7,760 bases of DNA from an uncultured Planctomycetaceae bacterium (GTDB taxonomy: Bacteria > Planctomycetota > Planctomycetia > Planctomycetales > Planctomycetaceae): assembly GCA_903823545.1 (NCBI GenBank), contig CAIJTL010000086.1:1-7760 (forward strand), given 5' to 3'. The notes under the pieces are model-generated. The model did not search any database and was not told the DNA's origin. It saw only the letters and a program-made list of their open reading frames with translations. Position numbers and translations under genes: made by a program. Positions 1 through 7,526 of the stretch are shown in pieces (the stretch's first letter is position 1; every line of letters starts with the position of its first letter).

Positions 1-447
1 GTGGGAATCGTGCCCGGAATTCGCCGATTCACGGAAGAAAAACATCCCTACCGACTGATAGTCTCGCTGACTTCCGCTGACTCTGAAAAACGTAAGAGTC
101 TGCTGCCGATCGAACGGGTTTATCCACTTCCGGAATTGCTTGCAGCGGTTCGTGACTACCACGAGGCGACTCGGAGGCGAATTACTTTTGCGTGGACGGT
201 GCTTTCTGGAATAAACACGAGTCGCGAAGACGCTCGATCGCTGGCAGAATTGACGAACGGCTTGCCGATCTTGTTGGATCTCATCGACGTTAATGACCCA
301 ACAGGACAGTTTCAGCGTCCCTCAAGCGAAGAGGCGAACGCCTTTCGCGACTACCTGCGAGAAGAACTCGCAATGCCGGTTCAACGGCGTTACAGCGGCG
401 GGCAGGACATCAACGGCGCCTGCGGAATGCTGGCGGCGGTGCAGTAG
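1..447 (+). CDS. RlmN/Cfr-family radical-SAM RNA methyltransferase, C-terminal part (5' end outside window)
   Basis: This is the last 148 codons of a gene that begins before the window; the GTG at base 1 is probably an internal valine. The family methylates C2 or C8 of an adenine in 23S rRNA (RlmN also acts on some tRNAs) using radical SAM chemistry. Visible family features are the 'SLTSAD...R..LLPIERVYPL' stretch (residues 22-42, matching the usual SLhA...R..lmPi pattern), the 'SGINTSREDA' segment (69-78, matching gvNDs..dA), and the terminal 'GGQDINGACGML' (133-144). C141 corresponds to the methyl-carrying cysteine near the C-terminus of E. coli RlmN. The 4Fe-4S CxxxCxxC motif would lie upstream of the window. 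One oddity: the usual 'NLIPYNP' strand reads 'DLIDVNDP' (93-100), so this may be a divergent paralogue and not the canonical RlmN. The family call is strong; the exact substrate is uncertain. Confidence 0.85.
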   Translation: MGIVPGIRRFTEEKHPYRLIVSLTSADSEKRKSLLPIERVYPLPELLAAVRDYHEATRRRITFAWTVLSGINTSREDARSLAELTNGLPILLDLIDVNDPTGQFQRPSSEEANAFRDYLREELAMPVQRRYSGGQDINGACGMLAAVQ

Positions 448-449
448 GA

Positions 450-469
450 GGAGAAGTTCCAACTTCCCC
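450..469. terminator. Small inverted repeat between convergent genes, possible weak terminator
   Basis: The 29-bp gap between two converging stop codons contains GAAGT (453-457) and ACTTC (462-466) around a 4-nt loop. Two further G-C pairs lie outside one mismatch. Neither strand has a clear T tract after the stem, so a role in termination is only suggested by position. Confidence 0.25.
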
Positions 470-476
470 TTCCCCA

Positions 477-1727
477 TTAGCCTCTCCGGATCTTAGACCC
501 TTTGAAGTGAATCTGGATTCGGTAAATGAACTTCGTTCGAGTGTGAATCTTGCCTGTTGTGAGGTCGACTCGGTCAGGTACTTCGTGAATGTGCTTGTCG
601 ACGACAGCGTGGAAGCCTCTTTCTGAGAAGATGTCGATCAGCATTGATATCGCCATCGGATCGTCAAAGATCGGGTCTTCGGAATTGACGTGAGCTCGGC
701 CAGACAACGCATGGCGTGTGATAATCGGGATGAACTTGGTCTTGATGATTTCGACAACTCGGATGAGAAGTTCGGGGTGCTCAAGTTCGTAGCTATCAAG
801 CCGCTTTACGAGCTCTTGCCGAGCATGCAGAGTGATCTCATCGGCGAGCGGCAGCGATCGCAGTCGCTCAAACGTGAGCGGATCAAGTTCGAGTGAGCTT
901 TGATACTGCAGCTCTTTGAGAATGTTCTCTTCGACTTCTTCAATCGGGCCTTCCGCGTTGACGAAGTGATAATGGTAAAGCTGCTTCAGCGACGTCAGTG
1001 CCGTCCAAGTTTGCTCCTTGAAGATGCGGTATCGGCGTCGGACAGTTTCATCAGACATATCTGACGCCCGTTGTTCGATCAGCCTGCCAACGCCGGTTTC
1101 TGCCACTTTGCGATTGTGCTCTGCGATCTCTTGGCCACGATTTAGTTGCCTGGCAATGCTGGTATTCTCGCTGACAAACAACACCATCGCGTGAATTGTG
1201 GGGCGGCGAAAATGGATCGCGAGTGGCGTATTGGCGAACTCATTGTGGAGTTGGTTGATCTTGTCGACTAGGAGCTTGAGACATTCCACCTGCACTTGAG
1301 TTCGAGGGAAGCCGTCGAGGACCGCACCGTCACGGAACTCTTCTTTGAGAAGTTCACGAAATAGAAGGCCAATGACCTCTTTGTCACCGACCATACCACC
1401 GACCGCTTTGATTTTTTCCGCTTCGGGAGTCGTCAGTAATTCGCTGATGACAATCGGTCGGCAAGTGAAGCCGCGAGCGGTCATAATAAACTTGGTGTGC
1501 GTCCCCTTCCCCGATCCCGGAGCACCACCGAGCAGAATGATTTCCTTGGGAAATCGAAGGTTTTCACGACCGACTTCTTCCTCAAGATCTTCCCAGACTG
1601 GCTTGAAAATGACTCGAAAATCTTTGACTTCCAAATCCACCGGAGGCTGCGATGTGGTTGGGGTAAGCGACATAGGGCGTCCGCGAACTATGGAGAGAAT
1701 GAATGCCTCAATGACTTCCTTGATCAT
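477..1727 (-). CDS. Adenylate-kinase-like nucleoside monophosphate kinase with long C-terminal extension
   Basis: The product is 416 aa and predicted cytoplasmic. It likely transfers phosphate from ATP to a nucleoside monophosphate. Numbering from the first ATG, it has a P-loop GAPGSGKGT (68-76), an NMP-binding region with 'ISELL' (94-98) and 'GGMVGDKEV' (110-118), the hallmark DGFPRT (138-143), a LID-like segment (about 193-230) beginning 'RQLNRGQ', and the Arg-rich 'RRYRIFKEQT' (231-240), which matches the R..vy..qt helix of adenylate kinases. The LID has no cysteines, so it is not the zinc-binding type. Typical bacterial Adk is about 215 aa. Here about 60 residues precede the P-loop and about 145 residues of unassigned sequence follow the kinase core (270-416). 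The start is uncertain: ATG at 1673 (protein MSLTPTTSQ..., 398 aa) is as plausible as 1727, and neither has a Shine-Dalgarno. It converges with the methyltransferase gene and diverges from the kinase gene. Nucleotide specificity (AMP, UMP or CMP) cannot be read from the sequence, so no symbol is given. Confidence 0.87.
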   Translation of the reverse strand: MIKEVIEAFILSIVRGRPMSLTPTTSQPPVDLEVKDFRVIFKPVWEDLEEEVGRENLRFPKEIILLGGAPGSGKGTHTKFIMTARGFTCRPIVISELLTTPEAEKIKAVGGMVGDKEVIGLLFRELLKEEFRDGAVLDGFPRTQVQVECLKLLVDKINQLHNEFANTPLAIHFRRPTIHAMVLFVSENTSIARQLNRGQEIAEHNRKVAETGVGRLIEQRASDMSDETVRRRYRIFKEQTWTALTSLKQLYHYHFVNAEGPIEEVEENILKELQYQSSLELDPLTFERLRSLPLADEITLHARQELVKRLDSYELEHPELLIRVVEIIKTKFIPIITRHALSGRAHVNSEDPIFDDPMAISMLIDIFSERGFHAVVDKHIHEVPDRVDLTTGKIHTRTKFIYRIQIHFKGSKIRRG

Positions 1728-1789
1728 TGAGGAGATGAGTCACGACAGACGGATGCTAGGCTCTGTTTGCAGAATCGAGTAGGTCAGCC
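1728..1789. promoter_or_regulatory. Divergent intergenic region between NMP-kinase-like and Ser/Thr kinase genes
   Basis: This 62-bp gap separates two divergently read genes; it widens to about 200 bp (1674-1873) if the internal ATG starts are the real ones. Promoters for both genes should lie here or within the overlapping N-terminal coding segments. I see no convincing -35/-10 pair, operator palindrome or ribosome binding site, so the call rests on gene orientation alone. Confidence 0.35.
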
Positions 1790-4354
1790 TTGGCCCAACA
1801 TTCGGATTCGCAGCCCCCAATCGCTCGCTTAAGCTGCTTGCCAATCAATTCAGATAGAAACGTGAGCATTGCAATGAGTCACAACGAACAAACCCCGGCA
1901 GGAAGCATGGAAGAACCATATTCCGACCAGTTTGGCGACCGCTCGATTCAATCGGAGGGAGTATCGATCGTTGAATCCGACCCAATGGTGACGCAGTACG
2001 AAACTCCGCCGACGAAAGGTGGCGATTCGACAGATTTTGGGGCGAAGGGGCCAACAGCGAAAGCGGAGACAAAACCGACGGCAAAAGCCGAGACGCATCG
2101 AGAGACTGATTCGTCAGCACATGATGAAGTCACTGCGGAGACTCAGGTCGAAACACCGTCGTCTCGCACGACAAAAGTGACAGTCAGTCGTGTGAGTTAC
2201 TCTTCGTCGGCCGGTTTTCAAAACGAAATCCCCAAGATTCTCGGTGACTATGAGTTGCTCGAAGAGCTTGGAAAAGGGGGAATGGGAGTCGTCTTTCGGT
2301 CACGGCAGCGAAGTATGAATCGCATCGTGGCCTTGAAGGTCATTCGCCCCGATCGCTTGGCAAGCATGGCATCGACTTCACGGCAAAGAGCAGTCGAGCG
2401 GTTTCGGATTGAAGCAGAAGCGGCGGCGAGAATTAGTCACGACAATCTCATCGCGGTCTATGAGGTCGGTTGCGAAGAGGGATGCCATTTTCTGGCAATG
2501 AGGTATGTCGATGGGCCAAGCCTTTCGGAGTTGGTACGCAGAAATCCGGCGGACAACCGGCAGGCCGCAAGCTGGATCGAGCCGATCTGTCGAGCGGTTC
2601 ATGCAGTTCATCAACAAGGAGTTCTGCATCGCGATTTGAAGCCTCAAAACATCCTTGTCGAAGAAACGACGGGGCGGACACTGTTGACCGACTTCGGCTT
2701 GGCGAAACTTACCGGTGACGATGAAGGGATGACGCTGACAGGCGAGACGATGGGAACTCCGGCTTACATGTCGCCGGAACAATTCCGAGATGCGGCTCAC
2801 GTGACGGCGGCAGCGGATGTTTATTCACTCGGAGCGACGTTGTATTGCACGCTGTCAGGACGCCCGCCGTTTCAGGCGTCGAGCGGGATCCAGACGATGC
2901 AACAAGTGCTCGAAATCGACGCTGTGCCGCTACGACAATTGAATCCGGCCGTCGATCAAGATCTCGAAACCATTTGCATGAAATGCCTGGAGAAAGAGCC
3001 CTCTCGGCGATACGCATCGGCGGAGTTTTTGGCCGATGAGTTAAAGCGATACCTCAACGGTCGACCGATTCTGGCTCGCCCACTTGGCTGGCATGAGCGA
3101 GCGTTTCGCTGGAGCCGACGAAACCCTTTGCCAGCATCTCTCATCGGTACGACGATCATGGCAATCGTTGTGGCGATCGTGGCCTTGGGTGTCAGTAACG
3201 TTCGAACGGAGGCTGCTCGAAAGAAGTCAGAAGAGAGTTTTCAAGAAGCGATGTCGGCGGTGAACGACTTCTTCACTCGCGTCAGTGAAGAGCGGTTGCT
3301 CAATGAACCCGGCTTGCAGGAAGTGCGTCACGATCTGCTGAAGAAGGCACGTGACTACTACGAAAAATTCTTGAAACAACGAGGCGATGATCCATCCTTA
3401 AAAAGTGAATTGGCAATCACGCAGTTTCGGATGGGGCTGATTCTTGAAGAACTGGAAACTCCCGAAGTGGCGCTCGATTGGTTTGCGAAAGCCCGCGAAA
3501 CACAGAAAAGGGAAGTTGCAGCACAGCCGAAATCGTTAGAGCAAACGCGGGCATTGAGCAGCACGATCAACGCGATGGGACGAGCGTCCGCGAAACTCGG
3601 ACGATTGGATGAAGCCGCGGAGAGTTTCCGCGAGGCCGAACGCTTGCGAGAAGGTTTGATCGCTCAAACGACGAACGTCGATGACAAATTTGATTTGATC
3701 CGACTCCACGCGAATTGCCGTATGAATCTCGGGGTCGTCGAACGACAGCGAAAAAACTTTGATGAGGCGCAACGGCTTTACGAGATGGCTCAAACGCAGC
3801 GTGAAAAGACTCTGCCACAAAAGCCGAAAGACCGTGCGATGCGCCGCGACTTGGCGAAAGGGTTTCATAACCTCGCCAACTTGGCGATCGATCGCGGTGA
3901 CGCTGAAAATCTAAAGGTGACCATCGGCAAGGCTATTGAACTCCTGGAAAAGTTGGTCCAAGAGAAAGCTCGCGACCTCGATGATCAATACTTCCTGAGC
4001 CTCTGTTATCGCCTCAGGGGCGATCATTTTGCTGACTTGATTCCCGCTGATCCGCAAATGCTTCCGGCGGCTCAAGACGATTACTCACAAGCCTTGCGAA
4101 TCGTGCAAAAACTCAGCGAACTGAACCCTTCGGTGCAAAAATATCCGCGAGAGTTGGCCGGCTTGCTCGTCAATTTGGGACAACTCGATGCTCAACGCGG
4201 TCTGCAAGAAGAGGCAATCGCTCAATTCCGCCAAGCACAATCAATTTTGAACACGTTGTTGCAACTGCCGGGAACAGCTCCCGATCCCGCCGTAGAGGCG
4301 TTGCAAAAGACCATCGCGGCCGCACTTCAGCATTTGGTTGGCGAGCAAAAATAG
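1790..4354 (+). CDS. PknB-type membrane Ser/Thr protein kinase with TPR-like C-terminal region
   Basis: The product is 854 aa from a TTG start; ATG at 1874 (residue 29) is an equally likely start. Residues 1-145 are hydrophilic, Ser/Thr/Glu-rich and probably disordered. The kinase domain spans about 153-422: glycine loop GKGGMGVV (161-168), ATP-anchoring lysine K183 in 'ALKVIRP', the alphaC glutamate in 'FRIEAE' (E208 best fit), catalytic loop HRDLKPQN (280-287; D282 catalytic), DFG (301-303), and the activation-segment end GTPAYMSPE (322-330). All key residues are present, so it should be an active kinase. Threonines at 315, 317 and 320 precede the GTPAY motif and are candidate autophosphorylation sites. 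One hydrophobic helix at about 448-469 is preceded by Arg-rich 'RWSRRNP', suggesting a cytoplasmic kinase domain and an exported C-terminus. The remaining 385 residues are alpha-helical with degenerate TPR-like units (for example 'RLDEAAESFREAERLREG' and 'EEAIAQFRQAQSIL'), probably protein-binding. This layout is common in planctomycetes. The substrate is unknown. Confidence 0.93.
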   Translation: MAQHSDSQPPIARLSCLPINSDRNVSIAMSHNEQTPAGSMEEPYSDQFGDRSIQSEGVSIVESDPMVTQYETPPTKGGDSTDFGAKGPTAKAETKPTAKAETHRETDSSAHDEVTAETQVETPSSRTTKVTVSRVSYSSSAGFQNEIPKILGDYELLEELGKGGMGVVFRSRQRSMNRIVALKVIRPDRLASMASTSRQRAVERFRIEAEAAARISHDNLIAVYEVGCEEGCHFLAMRYVDGPSLSELVRRNPADNRQAASWIEPICRAVHAVHQQGVLHRDLKPQNILVEETTGRTLLTDFGLAKLTGDDEGMTLTGETMGTPAYMSPEQFRDAAHVTAAADVYSLGATLYCTLSGRPPFQASSGIQTMQQVLEIDAVPLRQLNPAVDQDLETICMKCLEKEPSRRYASAEFLADELKRYLNGRPILARPLGWHERAFRWSRRNPLPASLIGTTIMAIVVAIVALGVSNVRTEAARKKSEESFQEAMSAVNDFFTRVSEERLLNEPGLQEVRHDLLKKARDYYEKFLKQRGDDPSLKSELAITQFRMGLILEELETPEVALDWFAKARETQKREVAAQPKSLEQTRALSSTINAMGRASAKLGRLDEAAESFREAERLREGLIAQTTNVDDKFDLIRLHANCRMNLGVVERQRKNFDEAQRLYEMAQTQREKTLPQKPKDRAMRRDLAKGFHNLANLAIDRGDAENLKVTIGKAIELLEKLVQEKARDLDDQYFLSLCYRLRGDHFADLIPADPQMLPAAQDDYSQALRIVQKLSELNPSVQKYPRELAGLLVNLGQLDAQRGLQEEAIAQFRQAQSILNTLLQLPGTAPDPAVEALQKTIAAALQHLVGEQK
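2054..2101 (+). repeat. Two tandem 24-bp units coding for an 8-residue repeat
   Basis: Within the disordered N-terminus of the kinase, residues 89-96 (TAKAETKP) are followed by 97-104 (TAKAETHR). The nucleotide copies differ at several third positions (for example gcg/gca, gag aca/gag acg), so the duplication is not recent. It is probably a flexible linker element. Confidence 0.6.
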
Positions 4355-4598
4355 CTTGAGCCCCAAATCTGCGAACGTTTTGCGTGATTCACCGGCGAAT
4401 CAGCATTCGGTCACCAACTTCCCCTCTTGCCTAACCGGAGTTCATTTGAGCTACTGCGGCTGTTGGCGGCCCTGAATTAGGAATTCTCCGAATGCGATCC
4501 AAATGCGATCATTGGATTCGGCCGATATCTCAGACAGTCATTCATTGGGCAAAATGGCGTTAATGCCCCGTATGTCTTGTTCGTCAAAGGCCTCGTTG
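4355..4598 (+). other. Intergenic region upstream of the first barrel protein gene; no clear promoter
   Basis: About 240 bp separate the kinase stop from the preferred start of the next gene. A 6-bp stem TGATTC/GAATCA (4385-4390 and 4397-4402, 6-nt loop) lies 30 bp after the kinase stop but has no T tract. A 9-bp direct repeat AATGCGATC occurs at 4491-4499 and 4502-4510 (11-bp spacing, about one helical turn) and could be a protein-binding site or chance. I found no convincing -35/-10 pair. The frame is open from an ATG at 4503, so part of this region may be translated if an earlier start is used. Confidence 0.3.
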
Positions 4599-5981
4599 AT
4601 GTCGCGCACGATTGCACTGCTGTTGCTGGCATGCGTGACTTTGTCGAGAACGACCTCATCACACGCGGATGACCTTCGGCAACAATCGCCGGTTCGACCG
4701 ATCGAACAAAAAACAGTACCGGCCTTGGTGCAGCTCAACGAAGAAGACTTCATCGCGTCGCTTCAAGACACATCGAAACCGGCTGCGGCCAAACCAGAAA
4801 AAACAGACAAACAAACGACGAAAGAACCCGCGAAGCGGCCGAGCACATCTGACAAAGCGGCGCCCCCCAAAGCACCCCCGGCACCGCAACCCGCGCCGGC
4901 TAATGCCCCCCCTGTTGCTGAACAGCTTCAGCCGTTCAACAACAATAATCCTCAGTTCGCCGCCAGCAATCAGCGATATATTGGTCGACTTGCTCGTACG
5001 CCAGACATGTTCGGCGATTCGTTTATTCCGACAACCGCTCAAATCACATCGTTGGATGGTCGGCGAACAACAACAGATCTGCCGCTCGCAGGAGGAAGTC
5101 GACGCTTCAAAAACGAGTACGCTCGAGCGTTACCGACTGACCGTGTCTTCGGGTTCTACCACTATTTTGACAATGCTCTCCAAACGCGAGGAACAGGTCC
5201 GGGGGGCTCGGCTGATAAGTCCGTCAATCGATTCACCCTAGGAGTCGAAAAGACTTTCTTCGATGGCAACGACTCGATTGAAATTCGGATGCCATTTACG
5301 AGCCAAGTAAGTCTCGCCACTCCCGGCTTCGCCTACGACGCGAATGGAGTCGGGGACTTAGTAATCAGCCTCAAACACTTGTTGTATCTCGAAAGCGATC
5401 AAGCACTCGCTCTTGGACTTGCCGTCAGTACACCGACGGGAAGCAGCCTGGAAGTGAAGCGATTCAATACGGTCGGGACTCCAACGACGATCGACCTAGG
5501 GAACAATGCCGTTCATCTCGTTCCGTACTTGGCCTACCAAGCGACACCTGATGAATCCTGGTTTTTCAACGGATACCTGCAACTCGATACCCCCACCAAC
5601 GGAAACACCGTGAGGGTCATTGATGGTGCAAAAACTCAAACGCTCAGTGTGACCGATCAAACGCTGCTGTATCTCGACGCGTCGGTCGGCTACTGGTGGT
5701 GGCACGATGAAGAGGCTGAGTTTCTGAATGGATTAGCGAGCATTTTCGAGGTCCACTACACGACAGCCCTCAACAACGCGGCGTCCGTTTCGAGTGCCAA
5801 TCGAGTGATCTCGTTCGGCGATTCCGCGAACCGCTTCGACGTCGTCAACGTAACGCTGGGGCTTAATGCGGCACTCGCTCGCAACACTCAATTGCGAGCG
5901 GCCTGTGTCCTCCCGGTCCGTGATGGGACGAACCGCTTCTTCGATAGCGAGTTCACCGTGGGCCTGATTTATCGACGCTAA
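4599..5981 (+). CDS. Exported protein with Pro/Ala-rich linker and predicted outer-membrane beta-barrel
   Basis: The chosen start is ATG 4599, giving 460 aa with a compact signal peptide: 'MSR', a hydrophobic core 'TIALLLLACVTL', and a likely signal peptidase I site after 'SSHA' (residue 23). An AAAGG sequence lies 8 nt before it. In-frame ATGs at 4503, 4554, 4563 and 4572 would add up to 32 residues before the hydrophobic core. The mature protein begins with a variable region, then a Lys/Thr/Ala/Pro stretch (about residues 58-107) with runs such as 'APPKAPPAPQPAPANAPP', probably an extended periplasmic segment. From about residue 180 to the end, alternating hydrophobic/polar strands (for example 'RFTLGVEKTFF', 'SIEIRMPF', 'LALGLAVSTPTGS', 'FTVGLIYRR') indicate a beta-barrel. 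It resembles planctomycete barrels annotated as transporters or MetA-pathway phenol-degradation-like (PF13557 type); this match is from memory and uncertain. Substrate unknown. Confidence 0.82.
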   Translation: MSRTIALLLLACVTLSRTTSSHADDLRQQSPVRPIEQKTVPALVQLNEEDFIASLQDTSKPAAAKPEKTDKQTTKEPAKRPSTSDKAAPPKAPPAPQPAPANAPPVAEQLQPFNNNNPQFAASNQRYIGRLARTPDMFGDSFIPTTAQITSLDGRRTTTDLPLAGGSRRFKNEYARALPTDRVFGFYHYFDNALQTRGTGPGGSADKSVNRFTLGVEKTFFDGNDSIEIRMPFTSQVSLATPGFAYDANGVGDLVISLKHLLYLESDQALALGLAVSTPTGSSLEVKRFNTVGTPTTIDLGNNAVHLVPYLAYQATPDESWFFNGYLQLDTPTNGNTVRVIDGAKTQTLSVTDQTLLYLDASVGYWWWHDEEAEFLNGLASIFEVHYTTALNNAASVSSANRVISFGDSANRFDVVNVTLGLNAALARNTQLRAACVLPVRDGTNRFFDSEFTVGLIYRR

Positions 5982-5998
5982 TCAGCCAACTTGAGGCC

Positions 5999-6021
5999 AA
6001 ATCTACGGCCCGAGATTTTTT
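5999..6021 (+). terminator. Possible intrinsic terminator after the first barrel gene
   Basis: Starting 17 bp after the stop codon, AAATCT (5999-6004) pairs with AGATTT (6013-6018) around a short GC-rich loop, and the right arm runs into six consecutive T residues (6016-6021). The stem is short and AT-rich, so it would be weak, but its position and T tract fit Rho-independent termination and suggest that the next gene has its own promoter. Confidence 0.42.
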
Positions 6022-6187
6022 CCCTAAGCTCGCCGATCAACGGGCACTTCTTGCCGATTGGTGTTGACCCGTTTTGGGATCTGTGCCAAAACCGCAATTC
6101 AAGTCACACCCTCACATCGAATCGCGTCGGCCAAGTCCTTCCGCCGACACGCTTCGGTCCCCTTCTTCCCCTTCCACAGGTCTTGCC
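6022..6187 (+). promoter_or_regulatory. Upstream region of the second barrel protein gene; promoter not identified
   Basis: About 165 bp lie between the putative terminator and the preferred GTG start. The frame is open from TTG 6074, but the encoded 38 residues are Pro/Ser/Arg-rich and lie in front of the signal peptide, so they are probably untranslated leader. A TTGACC at 6064-6069 resembles a -35 box but lacks a matching -10 at normal spacing. An AGG lies 7 nt before the GTG. Confidence 0.3.
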
Positions 6188-7516
6188 GTGAATACCTCGC
6201 TGCTTTGCCTTGTGCTCGCGTTGTCGAGTTCGTGGTCCAGCCCATCCGCCGAACAGCCGGATCGATTGGGGCCAACGTCAGCAATCTTTTCGCGAGCAGA
6301 GCCTTATGCACTGTTTGATGAAGTCTTGGACAGTTTGCCGTTGATGCCTGGCGCTGAGACCGATTCGCTAGCAAAACGGGAAAAGATTTCAGCGACACAG
6401 TCTTCGTTGCGATCACAGACACCTGCTCCAAGTTTGATACGAACTCAACGCGATTATGTGATCCGCGCCCAGAACGCGGGTGTCCGAATGGCAGATGTTG
6501 AGAGACCGTCGACCAACGCACCTCGGACATATGCGCCACTTTCGCCTTCGACTCCCGTTGAGCCTTTGATTCAGACTTCTCCTTCAGTTCCATATGAGCC
6601 AGAACAGTCTGCTCCTCTTATGGAGCAATCGCCTCCGGTGACTCCGTATCTCATGACTCCACCACCGACCGCTGCCCCCGAAGTTGGTACGTGGGGAACT
6701 CAGGGGCCTCAACCGTATCGCCTTGGGTACACATTGTGGGGCGATATGGGCTGGTTACCCGGACGACCAACGAATCTCACTGGAGACTCCAGCAAGTTTG
6801 AAGTCTTCGAGGCCAATCTCGGCTTGTTGCATACAGTTCCAACTTGGTGGAGTCCGTGGCTCTTTTCGCTTGAGCACCAATTTGGATATCGCAGTTGGCA
6901 AGGCCCCACTCAAGTTGATCTGCCGGGCGGAGCCTATCGGCTCGGTTGGGATATCAAGTTTGAAACTCCGCTGAATAGCGAATATCGCCCGTTTGCGATC
7001 TCGTTGGCGTTCAATCCGTCGATCAACAGCGACTTCACTCAGTCGCTTGGCCGAGAGGCCATCAACTTCGATGGACGCGGGATTCTGTTCTGGCAAGCCG
7101 ATCCACGATTACTCGTGGCATTGGGTGCGGGATTTTGGGACCGCGTTCACGATCGCGTTGTGCCGTACGCTGGTGTCGTTTGGCTTCCGGATGATCGCTG
7201 GGAGTTTCGCTTGATGTGGCCGCAATCGCGAATTCAGTGGTACGCGGGAAACGTCATGGGCGAAGACGTTTGGTTATATGCGTCAGCAGAATACCACGTT
7301 GAGTCGTATCAAATCGGCACGATGTCGGCGATGGCTCTCAAAGATCAAGTTGAATTGTCGGATTACCGAGCGGTACTCGGTATGCGCAAAAGCAATCGTT
7401 GGGCGTCTGGCTTCATCGAAGGGGGCTGGGTTTTCGGACGCAAAGTTGAGTTGCGTACTGCTGAAGACTTTAGCGTCTCCTCGGGATTTATCGGACGTAT
7501 TGGTCTGAAATTCTAG
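6188..7516 (+). CDS. Exported Pro-rich protein with C-terminal outer-membrane beta-barrel (DUF6268-like)
   Basis: The GTG start at 6188 is preferred (442 aa) because it puts a clean signal peptide at the N-terminus: 'MNTSLLCLVLALSSSWSSPSA' minus its last residue spans the hydrophobic part, with cleavage after A21 (P-S-A/E-Q). The alternative TTG at 6074 would bury it behind 38 polar residues. Residues about 22-105 are hydrophilic. Residues about 105-167 are rich in Pro, Ser and Thr, with 'MTPPPTAAPE' at the end, forming a likely flexible periplasmic linker. The C-terminal 270 residues show alternating aromatic strands ('YTLWGDMGWLPG', 'WLFSLEHQFGYRSW', 'YAGVVWLPDDRWEFRLMWP') and end in 'GRIGLKF'; a terminal Phe is typical of BAM-assembled outer-membrane proteins. 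The 'PYAGVVWLPDDRWEFRL' style is what I recall from planctomycete DUF6268 barrels, an assignment made without a search. Function unknown. No obvious homology to the barrel gene just upstream. Confidence 0.82.
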   Translation: MNTSLLCLVLALSSSWSSPSAEQPDRLGPTSAIFSRAEPYALFDEVLDSLPLMPGAETDSLAKREKISATQSSLRSQTPAPSLIRTQRDYVIRAQNAGVRMADVERPSTNAPRTYAPLSPSTPVEPLIQTSPSVPYEPEQSAPLMEQSPPVTPYLMTPPPTAAPEVGTWGTQGPQPYRLGYTLWGDMGWLPGRPTNLTGDSSKFEVFEANLGLLHTVPTWWSPWLFSLEHQFGYRSWQGPTQVDLPGGAYRLGWDIKFETPLNSEYRPFAISLAFNPSINSDFTQSLGREAINFDGRGILFWQADPRLLVALGAGFWDRVHDRVVPYAGVVWLPDDRWEFRLMWPQSRIQWYAGNVMGEDVWLYASAEYHVESYQIGTMSAMALKDQVELSDYRAVLGMRKSNRWASGFIEGGWVFGRKVELRTAEDFSVSSGFIGRIGLKF

Positions 7517-7526
7517 AAGCACCGCG

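Noticed and set aside
1345..1782. Long plus-strand open frame opposite the NMP-kinase gene
   Set aside because: It lies antisense to a gene with clear P-loop and DGFPRT motifs, and its product has no recognisable features. It is a shadow frame.
4385..4402. TGATTC/GAATCA hairpin after the kinase gene as an intrinsic terminator
   Set aside because: The stem is only 6 bp and no T tract follows, so it is not called as a terminator.
4659..5241. Open frames on both strands over the Lys/Pro-rich part of the first barrel gene
   Set aside because: They arise from the biased codon composition of the low-complexity segment and give highly basic, unstructured products. The signal-peptide frame explains the region.
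6064..6093. TTGACC at 6064 as a sigma-70 promoter
   Set aside because: No -10 like hexamer occurs at 16-18 bp spacing; the following sequence is GT-rich and then AAAACC.
6074..6187. In-frame N-terminal extension of the second barrel protein from TTG 6074
   Set aside because: It adds 38 Pro/Ser/Arg-rich residues in front of a clean signal peptide; the GTG at 6188 is the better start.
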